Source: Pseudomonadota bacterium (GTDB taxonomy: Bacteria; Pseudomonadota; Gammaproteobacteria; Steroidobacterales; Steroidobacteraceae). From it: a stretch of DNA of 64,000 nt. Positions 25,712 to 34,147 of the stretch are shown in pieces; positions within the stretch are counted from its first letter, which is position 1, and every line of letters begins with the position of its first letter. The stretch spans positions 1 to 64,000 of the forward strand of contig JAKBCE010000006.1 in NCBI GenBank assembly GCA_021808195.1, given 5' to 3'. The notes under the pieces were generated by a model. The model ran no database searches, was not told the origin of the DNA, and was given only the letters and a program-made list of their open reading frames with translations. The position numbers and the translations under genes were made by a program.

Positions 25712-28291
25712 TTGAAGCACCGAATTTCTTTGCAGAACAAAGATCTCATTGATGCGCCGCGCGGCGGCACTTCGCGTACGGCGCGGCGGATGAGCGTCGC
25801 GGCAGCCGTGTCGATTGCCCTTGGCACCGCGAGTCTCGCGACCGCCGCAAATGCCGCCTCCGCCGGGAGCGCGACCATCGCCGCACCGAGCAACATGCTG
25901 CAGCAGATCGTCGTGACCGCTTCGGTGGCGCCGACCAGCAACCTGCGCACTTCCGAGCAGGTCACCACGATTCCGAGCAAACTGATCGTCGACATGGCGC
26001 CGCGCTCGATGGCCGAAATGCTGCGCCTGATTCCGGGCATGTCGGTTCAGGACAACAACGGCGCTGCGAACAACAATTTCACCGTCCGCGGCTTGCCGGT
26101 GACCACCGGCGGTGCACCGTTCGTGCAGATCCAGGAAGACGGGCTGCCGCAGGTGTTGTTCGGTGACATGAACTTCGGCAACAACGACTACTGGAGCCGC
26201 TTCGACGTCTCCGAGACGATGCAGGCGACGGTCGGTGGCAGCGCCGCGACATTGGCCGCGGGAGCGCCGGGCGCAGTCATCAACTTCGTCAGTGCCACCG
26301 GACGACACAAGAGCGGTGAGTTCACGCTGTCGCAGGGGCTCGGCTTCGGGGAGAGCAAGCTCGATTTCGCATTTGGCGGCCCGATCAACAGCACTTGGCG
26401 CTACCACGTCGATGGGTATTATCTGCACGGCACCGGACTGCGCGACCAGGGGTTCATCGGCGACAACGGTTATCAGGTCAAGGGCAACATCACGCACGAC
26501 TTGCCCGGCGGCAAGGGCTTTGTCCGTCTGTACGTGAAGCTGCTCAATGACCGGCAAGAGTACAATGCCGGCGGGCCGGTATATGCGGTGGGCAGCGGCA
26601 ATACGCTGACGAATCTGTCCGCCTACCCCGGCTTCGACGTTCGCAACGGCACGACGGTCGGCGTCTACAACCAGACCATCAACTATCTGGGTAATATCTC
26701 CGGTCAGTTCGGCCAGACGCCCAATAACGGCATTCATGCCTACGTCGATTCAGTCGGCAGTGAATTTTATTACATGCCGCTTGGCAATCTGTCCGTGGAC
26801 GACAAATTCCGCGTCAGCTGGATCCATGGAAAATTTGCCGCACAGTTCTTTCAGTTGGGCAACACCTCGTCCATCATAGGCAGTTCGGTAAATGGGCAGA
26901 CCGTCGGTCAGGTCGTCTATGCCGATGGCCCATACGCCGGTCAGGCGTACACCGGACGGCTGAACAATCAGACCCAGATCTACACCAACATGCACAATAT
27001 GGGCAATGTGGTGAACGATCTGTCGCTGCAGGATCACTGGCGAACGCCGTACGGAAAGTTCACTACCGGCGGCGGGCTGTTCTACATGTCGCAGACGATC
27101 GACCAGAGCTGGCATCCGAATTCGCAACTGCAGGCCTTGAGTGGCAGCAGTCCGGCTAATCTCGATCTGCTCAGCACGTCCGGGCAGTTACTCAGTAACA
27201 ACGGCGTAAACGGATACAATTCGGCGTGGGGCGCTTCGGTGGATCGGCTCTACAATATGAACGTGACCGATACCGCACCGTATCTCGATTTGACCTGGAG
27301 CAAGGATCGACTGCAACTGCAGGCGAGCGTCCGCCAGGATGATTATCGCGTGACCGGCTGGGCAGAGAGCGCGAGCGCTGCCACGACGCAGGTCGGCTAT
27401 CTGAACGGTTGGCGGCTCAGTTCCAGCGGGGGATTGAATACGCCGCTGGTATCGTATTCGACGATTGACCCGAATACGTACGAACCGCTCAACTACGGCA
27501 TCCTGTATCGCTCCTGGTCGGTCGGCGCGCTGTACATGCTGAATGACAATACCAGCCTCTATGCGCGTGCCAGCCGCGGCGGAAAGGCCAATACCGATCG
27601 CAACATTCTTTCCGGCTACACCAATCCGGACGGTTCGCTCAACGCCTCCGGAGCCGGCAAAGCCATTGACATCGTGCTGCAGCAGGAGGCCGGCATCAAG
27701 CATCAGGGCGAACTGCTCGGCGGCAGTTACGGGCTGACGCTGTCGTACTTCCATACGAGCTTCGGGGAGTCCAGCTTCGATCTGACCCAGCCGCCGGCAA
27801 CACGTTACTCGAACGTGAAATACTCGGCCAATGGCGGGGAGTTCGAGGCGACTTGGGCGCAGGGCGGCTTCTCGCTGTATGCACAGGCGACGTACGAGGA
27901 CCCGAAAGTCGATGCGAACGAGGTGGGACCGAGCCCGAGTCAGTTGATCAATCAGGGCTCGGGGTACATGCCCGTGAGGATGTCGAAGGTAATGTGGGCT
28001 GTGGCGCCGACCTACCGTTGGCGGGCGTTGTCCGGCGGCTTCGTGTGGCAGGGGCAGACCAAGCAGAACATCAGCCAGACTCAGCCGTTCTACGTGCCCG
28101 AGCAGGATATCTTCGATTTGTTTGCCTCCTATGACATCAATACGCACATCTCCGTCGGTGTGCATGTGAACAATCTGTTTAACACCCTCGCCGTGAGCGG
28201 TACGGGCGGGGTCATCTCGGGGCCCGGTGTCATTCAGGTGAGCGCAGTCCCGGGACGAACGGTACTGGCGAATCTGACCGTGAAGTTCTAG
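25712..28291 (+). CDS. TonB-dependent receptor of the sugar locus
   Basis: 859 residues from a TTG at 25712 with an AGGGGG site 5 bases before it. The upstream ATG-type frame would start inside the promoter region; an ATG at 25790 is the other option. The signal segment is RRMSVAAAVSIALGTASLATAANA. The TonB-box-like stretch LQQIVVTAS precedes the plug domain (SMAEMLRLIPGMSVQDNNGAANNNFTVRGLPV), and the barrel ends RTVLANLTVKF. It probably imports oligosaccharides across the outer membrane. Two LacI-type operators lie upstream and a terminator-like hairpin follows. Confidence 0.9.
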   Translation: MKHRISLQNKDLIDAPRGGTSRTARRMSVAAAVSIALGTASLATAANAASAGSATIAAPSNMLQQIVVTASVAPTSNLRTSEQVTTIPSKLIVDMAPRSMAEMLRLIPGMSVQDNNGAANNNFTVRGLPVTTGGAPFVQIQEDGLPQVLFGDMNFGNNDYWSRFDVSETMQATVGGSAATLAAGAPGAVINFVSATGRHKSGEFTLSQGLGFGESKLDFAFGGPINSTWRYHVDGYYLHGTGLRDQGFIGDNGYQVKGNITHDLPGGKGFVRLYVKLLNDRQEYNAGGPVYAVGSGNTLTNLSAYPGFDVRNGTTVGVYNQTINYLGNISGQFGQTPNNGIHAYVDSVGSEFYYMPLGNLSVDDKFRVSWIHGKFAAQFFQLGNTSSIIGSSVNGQTVGQVVYADGPYAGQAYTGRLNNQTQIYTNMHNMGNVVNDLSLQDHWRTPYGKFTTGGGLFYMSQTIDQSWHPNSQLQALSGSSPANLDLLSTSGQLLSNNGVNGYNSAWGASVDRLYNMNVTDTAPYLDLTWSKDRLQLQASVRQDDYRVTGWAESASAATTQVGYLNGWRLSSSGGLNTPLVSYSTIDPNTYEPLNYGILYRSWSVGALYMLNDNTSLYARASRGGKANTDRNILSGYTNPDGSLNASGAGKAIDIVLQQEAGIKHQGELLGGSYGLTLSYFHTSFGESSFDLTQPPATRYSNVKYSANGGEFEATWAQGGFSLYAQATYEDPKVDANEVGPSPSQLINQGSGYMPVRMSKVMWAVAPTYRWRALSGGFVWQGQTKQNISQTQPFYVPEQDIFDLFASYDINTHISVGVHVNNLFNTLAVSGTGGVISGPGVIQVSAVPGRTVLANLTVKF

Positions 28292-28303
28292 CCGTTTCGC
28301 ACC

Positions 28304-28362
28304 GCCGGCACGGGGACAGTCTGCCCCCCAAAGCACTCTCCCGCCCCGTGCCGGCGCGTTTT
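28304..28362 (+). terminator. Intrinsic-type terminator after the receptor gene
   Basis: Perfect 12-bp arms GCCGGCACGGGG (28304-28315) and CCCCGTGCCGGC (28344-28355), followed by GCG and TTTT (28359-28362). The 28-base loop is unusually long, so this could be a partial terminator that lowers expression of the downstream genes relative to the receptor. Confidence 0.6.
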
Positions 28363-28436
28363 GCAGGCTCTGCTGCAGGACGCCTAGGGGCGCGTTGCGT
28401 GCCGCGCCTTTGCGCGACTGCGCGTGAGGTCGGAGA

Positions 28437-29939
28437 ATGTCGGACATGACCCGCAGGATCCAGCACATCGTCATCGTCGGCGGCGGTTCGGCCGGCTGGA
28501 TGACGGCCGCGGCGCTCGCGCGCACCCTGGAGCGCAATTGTTCGATCACGCTCGTCGAGTCTGATGAGATCGGGATCGTGGGGGTGGGGGAGGCGACCAT
28601 CCCGCCGATCCGACTGTTCAACGACATGCTCGGCATCGAGGAGCACGAGTTCCTGCGGCGCACCCAGGGCACGTTCAAACTCGGCATCCAGTTCGTCAAC
28701 TGGGCCGAGGTGGGACATCGCTATTTTCATCCCTTCGGCAGCTACGGCCGGCCCTTTGACTTGGTGCAGATTCAGCATCATTGGCAGCGGGCGCGGGCCG
28801 AAGGCAAGGCGGCGAGCCTCGATGAGTACTCCATGGCCTGGGCGGCGGCGAAGGCGGGGCGCTTCGATCGCCCTGCGAGCGATCCGCGCAACGTGCTCTC
28901 GACGTACCTGTACGCGTATCACTTCGACGCCAGTCTGTATGCCCGCTTTCTGCGGGATTATGCGCAGGCGCGCGGGGTCAAACGCATCGAGGGCAAGGTG
29001 GTGGCCGTCGAGCAGGACGGCCAGAGCGGGTTCGTCACCGCCGTGCGCATGGCGAGTGGCGAGGCAGTCGGCGGTGAGCTGTTCATCGATTGCTCGGGGA
29101 TGCGTGCGCTGCTGATCGAGGGCGCGCTGCAGTGCGGGTACGAGGACTGGTCACACTGGTTGCCCTGCAATCGGGCGCTCGCGGTGCCCTGTGCGAGGAG
29201 CGACCTGACGCCCTACACCCGCTCGACGGCACATACGGCCGGCTGGCAGTGGCGCATTCCGCTGCAACACCGCACCGGCAACGGGCACGTGTACGCCTCG
29301 GGCTTCACCAGCGACGAGGCAGCCGGCCGCGTGCTGATGGGTAACCTCGATGGCGAGCCACTCGCAGAGCCGCGTCTGATCCGCTACGTGCCGGGACGCC
29401 GCAAGCGGTTCTGGGACAAGAACGTGATTGCGATCGGGCTCGCGAGCGGCTTTCTCGAACCGCTCGAGTCGACGGCCATCCACCTGATCCAGGCGGGCAT
29501 TTCCAAGCTCATCGCGTATTTCCCGGATCTGGATTTCGATCCGCTGGTGATCCAGGAATACAACCGCGTGGCGGCCGCCGAGGTCGAGCGCATCCGCGAT
29601 TTCATCATCCTGCACTATCACCTCACCGGCCGCACCGACAGCGAGCTGTGGCGCTACTGCGCGAACATGCCGATTCCCGAGACGCTGCACGTCAAGATCG
29701 AACATTTCCGCCGCTACGGGCGCATTCTGCCGGGCGAGCTCGACATCTTCGGGCCGAACAGCTGGCTGGCCGTGCACATCGGGCAGATGAACTGGCCGCA
29801 GCGCCACGATCCGCTGCTCGATTACCGCAGCTTCTCAGGTACCGAGTACCTGGAGCAGTTGCGCCGGACCCTGGAGTCGGCAGCGCAGGGTATGCCAACC
29901 CATCAAGACTATATTGCGCGGCATTGCCGCAGCGCCTGA
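28437..29939 (+). CDS. FAD-dependent tryptophan-halogenase-family protein
   Basis: 500 residues. The FAD-binding GGGSAGW (residues 15-21), the VGVGEATIPP loop, Lys81 in GTFKLGIQFVNW (position of the catalytic lysine of PrnA) and EPLESTAIHLI (position of the PrnA catalytic glutamate) are all present, and the variant WQWRIP replaces WxWxIP. The flavin fold and active-site pair are therefore intact. True tryptophan halogenases act on free tryptophan, but relatives found beside TonB receptors in carbohydrate loci have no established substrate. It sits between the receptor and alpha-galactosidase genes; no flavin reductase gene is nearby. Confidence 0.85.
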   Translation: MSDMTRRIQHIVIVGGGSAGWMTAAALARTLERNCSITLVESDEIGIVGVGEATIPPIRLFNDMLGIEEHEFLRRTQGTFKLGIQFVNWAEVGHRYFHPFGSYGRPFDLVQIQHHWQRARAEGKAASLDEYSMAWAAAKAGRFDRPASDPRNVLSTYLYAYHFDASLYARFLRDYAQARGVKRIEGKVVAVEQDGQSGFVTAVRMASGEAVGGELFIDCSGMRALLIEGALQCGYEDWSHWLPCNRALAVPCARSDLTPYTRSTAHTAGWQWRIPLQHRTGNGHVYASGFTSDEAAGRVLMGNLDGEPLAEPRLIRYVPGRRKRFWDKNVIAIGLASGFLEPLESTAIHLIQAGISKLIAYFPDLDFDPLVIQEYNRVAAAEVERIRDFIILHYHLTGRTDSELWRYCANMPIPETLHVKIEHFRRYGRILPGELDIFGPNSWLAVHIGQMNWPQRHDPLLDYRSFSGTEYLEQLRRTLESAAQGMPTHQDYIARHCRSA

Positions 29940-29948
29940 GCAGTCCGC

Positions 29949-31184
29949 ATGTCTCACCTAATGCGCATCGTGCTGCTCATCGGGGCTGCACTGCTCGCAC
30001 CGATACCGCTCGCGGCCGCGAGCGAGCCGATGCACTTTTATCCGCGTCCTGCCAATGGCCTGGCGCTGACACCCCCGATGGGCTGGAACAGCTGGAACCA
30101 CTGCGGCTGCAACGTGAGCGCCGCACTCATCGAGCGTGAGGCGCGCGCGATGGTTGCCTCCGGCATGCAAGCGGCCGGTTATCGCTACGTGATCATCGAT
30201 GACTGCTGGCAGGGCGGACGGGATGCCAATGGCAACATCCAGCCCGATCCGAAGCGCTTCCCACACGGCATGAAGGCCGTGGTCGCTGCCGTCCACGCAC
30301 TCGGCCTTAAGTTCGGCATCTATTCCGATGCGGGCGATCAGACCTGCCAGGGTCGGCCGGGCAGCCGCGGGCACGAGTACCAGGACGCGCTGCGCTATGC
30401 GCGCTGGGGCGTCGATTACCTGAAATACGACTGGTGCAACACCGGCGGTCGGCGCCCGCGTGCGGCCTACGCGACCATGAGCGATGCGCTGCGCGCAAGC
30501 GGCCGGCCGATCGTGTTCAGTCTGTGCGACTGGGGGGTGCGCAAGCCGTGGCGCTGGGGCGCGGCGGCCGGCGGCAACTTGTGGCGTACGACTCCTGACA
30601 TCTGGGACGCCTGGCGGGGTCGGCACGGCTCCTCGTTCGGCATGCTCAACATTCTCGATCGGCAAGTCGGCCTCGGCAAGTACGCCGGGCCCGGCCACTG
30701 GAACGATCCGGACATGCTTGAGATCGGCAATGGCGGGATGAGCGAGGCGCAATACCGTGCCCAGTTCAGTCTGTGGGCCGTGCTCGCCGCTCCGCTCATC
30801 GCCGGTAACGACCTCGAGCACATGAATGGCGCGACGCGCGAGATTCTGACCAACCGCGAGGTGATCGCGGTCGACCAGGACCGGCTCGGGATCGAGGGGC
30901 ACCTTGCGTATCGGCACGGTACGGCCGAGATCTGGGTTCGGCCCCTCGCCGGTGGCCGCGAGGCCGTGGTGCTGCTCAACCGCGGCGCACGAGCAATCAG
31001 TATCCGCTTGAGGTGGGCCGAGCTGGGCCTGCCCGGCTATCTGAAGCTGCGCGTGCGTGACCTGTGGCGGCACCAGAATCTGCCCGTCTCGACGCACAGC
31101 ATGACGTTCAAGCTCGCGCCGACCTCGGCGGTGATGCTGCGCGAGACGCCGGTTCGGCCAACAGGGGCTGCGGCAACGGCCTAA
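29949..31184 (+). CDS. Alpha-galactosidase, GH27 (secreted)
   Basis: 411 residues. Signal peptide MSHLMRIVLLIGAALLAPIPLAAASE. The GH27 core begins LTPPMGWNSWNHCGCN and continues with YVIIDDCWQ, the nucleophile Asp161 in YLKYDWC, and the acid/base region WNDPDML (Asp253/Asp255), then an all-beta C-terminal domain. It removes terminal alpha-1,6-galactose, for example converting raffinose to galactose and sucrose in the periplasm. It starts 9 bases after the halogenase-like gene. Sucrose released here could enter the phosphorylase route. Confidence 0.92.
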   Translation: MSHLMRIVLLIGAALLAPIPLAAASEPMHFYPRPANGLALTPPMGWNSWNHCGCNVSAALIEREARAMVASGMQAAGYRYVIIDDCWQGGRDANGNIQPDPKRFPHGMKAVVAAVHALGLKFGIYSDAGDQTCQGRPGSRGHEYQDALRYARWGVDYLKYDWCNTGGRRPRAAYATMSDALRASGRPIVFSLCDWGVRKPWRWGAAAGGNLWRTTPDIWDAWRGRHGSSFGMLNILDRQVGLGKYAGPGHWNDPDMLEIGNGGMSEAQYRAQFSLWAVLAAPLIAGNDLEHMNGATREILTNREVIAVDQDRLGIEGHLAYRHGTAEIWVRPLAGGREAVVLLNRGARAISIRLRWAELGLPGYLKLRVRDLWRHQNLPVSTHSMTFKLAPTSAVMLRETPVRPTGAAATA

Positions 31185-31248
31185 CCTCCGGGGATGCAGC
31201 GCGTGGCGCGCCGGGGGCGCCGGGCAGTGGATTAGAGCAGGGGGAACG

Positions 31249-32568
31249 ATGAACTCGGTACTGGCCAAAGGCATCTTCGTCGGCGGGCTCACAGGCCTGC
31301 TGTTCGGCTTTGACACGGCGGTGATCGCCGGGACGACTCACGGGCTGGCGGTGACCTTTGGGCTCTCGCCCGCGGGGCTCGGCTGGACGGTCTCGAGCGC
31401 CCTGTGGGGCACGCTCACCGGGGCGCTGCTGGCGGGCTATCCGGGCGATCGGTTCGGGGCGCGCAACTGCCTGCGCGTCATCGCCGCGATGTATCTGCTC
31501 TCGGCGCTCGGCAGCTTCAGCGCGCCGACGCTGGGGCTGTTTGTCGCCGCGCGGGTGCTCGGCGGGCTCGCCATCGGTGCCTCCACGGTACTCGCGCCGA
31601 CCTATCTGGCGGAAATCGCCCCGGCGGCGCGCCGCGGCGCGCTGGTCGGGGTGTTTCAGCTGAACATCGTGTTCGGGATTCTGGTCGCCTACCTCAGCAA
31701 TGATCTCATCGGCCGCGCGGCGCTCGGCCCGCAGGACTGGCGCTGGAAGTTCGGGGTCGCGCTGCTGCCGGCGGCGTTGCTCGGCTCGCTGCTGTTTGCC
31801 ATTCCCAACAGTCCACGCTGGCTCGCAGCGCGCGGCCGTCTCATCGAGGCAGCCGATGTGTTGAGCCGGATCGGTGTGGCGGAGGTCACCGCGGAGCTGG
31901 CCGAATATGCCCGCGTACGCGGCGCCTCGAATGGAGCGCTGGCACGGCTGTCCTGGCGGCGCCACGCCCGGCCCATGTGGCTCGCGATTGCGATTGCGGG
32001 GTTCAATCAGCTCTCGGGCATCAACGCCATCCTCTACTACCTGAACGATATCTTCGTGGCTGCCGGCTACGGTCGGGTATCGGCCGCCGGACAGGCGGTC
32101 ATCATCGGGGCGACCAACCTGCTGTTCACGCTGCTGGCGCTCGCGGTGATCGACCGGTTCGGACGCCGCTCGCTGCTGCGGGTCGGTTCGCTCGGCCTGA
32201 TCGTCGCACTCGCGGCCACCGCCTACATCGAGTTGTCGGGAACGCACCAGGGCTGGTTGCTGTGGATGCTGGTGCTGTTCATCGCCTCGTTCGCGTTCTC
32301 GCAAGGAGCGGTCATTTGGGTCTATATCGCCGAGATCTTCCCCACCGAAGTGCGCTCGCGCGGGCAGGCGCTCGGCGCCTCCACCCATTGGTTCATGGAT
32401 GCGTTGATCGCAACGCTGTTTCCGGTTGCGGCCGCGTACTCCAAAGGGCTGCCCTTCGTCTTCTTTGCGCTCGCCATGGTGGTGCAACTCGTGGTGGTGA
32501 CGCTGTTCTTCCCGGAAACGCGCCGTGTGCGGCTCGAGGAGATGGAGCGTGCGCTTGAGCGCGCCTGA
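31249..32568 (+). CDS. MFS sugar porter family transporter
   Basis: 439 residues with 12 predicted membrane spans. Sugar-porter hallmarks: GLLFGFDTAVIAG at TM1, GYPGDRFGARNCLR after TM2, AEIAPAARRGALVGVFQLNIVFGI, GFNQLSGINAILYYLNDIF at TM7, DRFGRRSLLRVGS and YIAEIFPTEVRSRGQALG. Probably a proton-coupled hexose importer for the galactose, glucose or fructose released outside. Its end overlaps the GH32 start by 20 bases, and its 5' end lies 65 bases past the alpha-galactosidase. Confidence 0.92.
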   Translation: MNSVLAKGIFVGGLTGLLFGFDTAVIAGTTHGLAVTFGLSPAGLGWTVSSALWGTLTGALLAGYPGDRFGARNCLRVIAAMYLLSALGSFSAPTLGLFVAARVLGGLAIGASTVLAPTYLAEIAPAARRGALVGVFQLNIVFGILVAYLSNDLIGRAALGPQDWRWKFGVALLPAALLGSLLFAIPNSPRWLAARGRLIEAADVLSRIGVAEVTAELAEYARVRGASNGALARLSWRRHARPMWLAIAIAGFNQLSGINAILYYLNDIFVAAGYGRVSAAGQAVIIGATNLLFTLLALAVIDRFGRRSLLRVGSLGLIVALAATAYIELSGTHQGWLLWMLVLFIASFAFSQGAVIWVYIAEIFPTEVRSRGQALGASTHWFMDALIATLFPVAAAYSKGLPFVFFALAMVVQLVVVTLFFPETRRVRLEEMERALERA

Positions 32569-34147
32569 GCAGCGGTGCTCAGGCGGCGCGCGGCTGGCCG
32601 TCTGTGTGCTGGTCGGCCTGGCCGCGCCGCTGCGACACGCGGCCGCGCGCGTGCCCGAGCGCGATCAGCTCTACCGGCCGCAGGTGCACTTCACGCCGCG
32701 GCGCCATTGGATGAATGACCCGAACGGGCTCGTGTACTACCACGGTTGGTACCACCTGTTCTTCCAGTACAACCCGTACGGGGATCGCTGGGGGCACATG
32801 AGTTGGGGTCACGCCGTGAGTCGCGACCTGCTGCATTGGCGGCAACTGCCGGTGGCGATTGCGCCGGGGCGGCATACCGTGATTTTCTCCGGCAGCGCTG
32901 TGGTGGACTGGCACAACAGCAGCGGCTTTGGGGCGGCAGGACGGCCGCCGCTGGTGGCCGTGTACACCGCCAATCCGCGCCATGGGCCGGGGTTGCAGAC
33001 CGAGAATCTCGCCTACAGCACCGATGGTGGGATGCACTGGCGCAAGTACGCACACAACCCGGTGCTCAACATCGGCCTGCACAACTTCCGCGATCCGAAG
33101 GTCCTCTGGTACGCCCCCGCGCACGATTGGGTGATGGTGGTCTCGCGGGCCGCGCAGCATCGGATCTCGTTCTACACCTCGCCGGATCTGAAGACCTGGA
33201 CGCACCGCAGTGATTTCGGTCCGGCGGGCGATACCCGCGGGGTGTGGGAATGCCCCGATCTGTTCGCATTGCCGGTCGAGAACCGCCCCGGGCAGCGCCG
33301 CTGGGTGCTGAAGATGGACGTCCAGCAGCATCGGCCCGGCACCGGGGGCGGCGGCCAGGTGTTCGTCGGCCGGTTCAACGGCCACAGGTTTACGGCCTCG
33401 AATCCGCACCCGCAGGCGCTCGATCTCGGTGAGGACTACTACGCGAGCGCCTCCTGGTCGGACCTGCCGCGCGGCGCAGCGCCGGTCGTCACGCTTGGCT
33501 GGATGGACAACTGGCTCTACGCCCAGAGTGCGCCGACTTCGCCTTGGCGCGGCGCCATGGCCTTCCCCCGCCGGTTGTCGCTACGGTGGCACGATGGGCG
33601 CTATCAGCTGCTGCAGCGGCCGATTGGCGCGCTCGTGCGGTTGCGCGAGGCGCCCCGCAGCCTCGGCGGCTTCACGGCTGAGCAAGACCGGCGGCTGCTC
33701 GCCGTGCCGGCCCGGGGCCGCGCGCATGAGATCCGGGCCCGCATCCGGGTCGGACGTCGCGGCGGGTTTCGCTTGGCGTTCGGCTCGCCCGACGGGCGGA
33801 CGGTCACGCTCGGCTACGAGGCGGCCACCGGGATATTCAGCGTCGATCGTACGGGCCACTATCCATTTTCCCGCCAATTCGATTCGCACAATGTCGCGCC
33901 GCTCAGCAGTCCCACCGGTGAGATCGAACTCGACCTGATCATCGATCGCTCCTCGGTCGAAGCGTTCGTCAACCACGGCGTGCTGACGGTCGCCGAGCGC
34001 ATGTTCCCGCGCACAGGCGCCTACACCGTGACGGTGCGGACGATCCACTCGCGGGTGCAGCAGATGACGATCTGGACCCTGCACTCGATCTGGCCTCGTG
34101 CCGGCTCGCCCGTCGATAGCCGTACGAGGGCCAGAGGCGGCCGCTAG
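32549..34147 (+). CDS. GH32 beta-fructosidase (invertase/levanase/inulinase type), secreted
   Basis: 532 residues from a GTG with a GGAG site 7 bases upstream; an earlier GTG at 32525 is less well placed. Signal segment ARLAVCVLVGLAAPLRHAAA. The five-bladed propeller shows WMNDPNG (nucleophile Asp57), FRDPKV (Asp182) and ECPDLF (acid/base Glu234), followed by a C-terminal beta-sandwich (DRSSVEAFVNHG). It hydrolyses sucrose or fructans outside the cytoplasm. Its TAG stop overlaps the TAG stop of the convergent FHA gene within the palindrome CCGCTAGCGG. Confidence 0.92.
   Translation: MRLSAPEQRCSGGARLAVCVLVGLAAPLRHAAARVPERDQLYRPQVHFTPRRHWMNDPNGLVYYHGWYHLFFQYNPYGDRWGHMSWGHAVSRDLLHWRQLPVAIAPGRHTVIFSGSAVVDWHNSSGFGAAGRPPLVAVYTANPRHGPGLQTENLAYSTDGGMHWRKYAHNPVLNIGLHNFRDPKVLWYAPAHDWVMVVSRAAQHRISFYTSPDLKTWTHRSDFGPAGDTRGVWECPDLFALPVENRPGQRRWVLKMDVQQHRPGTGGGGQVFVGRFNGHRFTASNPHPQALDLGEDYYASASWSDLPRGAAPVVTLGWMDNWLYAQSAPTSPWRGAMAFPRRLSLRWHDGRYQLLQRPIGALVRLREAPRSLGGFTAEQDRRLLAVPARGRAHEIRARIRVGRRGGFRLAFGSPDGRTVTLGYEAATGIFSVDRTGHYPFSRQFDSHNVAPLSSPTGEIELDLIIDRSSVEAFVNHGVLTVAERMFPRTGAYTVTVRTIHSRVQQMTIWTLHSIWPRAGSPVDSRTRARGGR

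Noticed and set aside
31108..32487. A 459-residue minus-strand frame
   Set aside because: Antisense to the sugar porter gene; arginine/glutamine-rich composition typical of a shadow.
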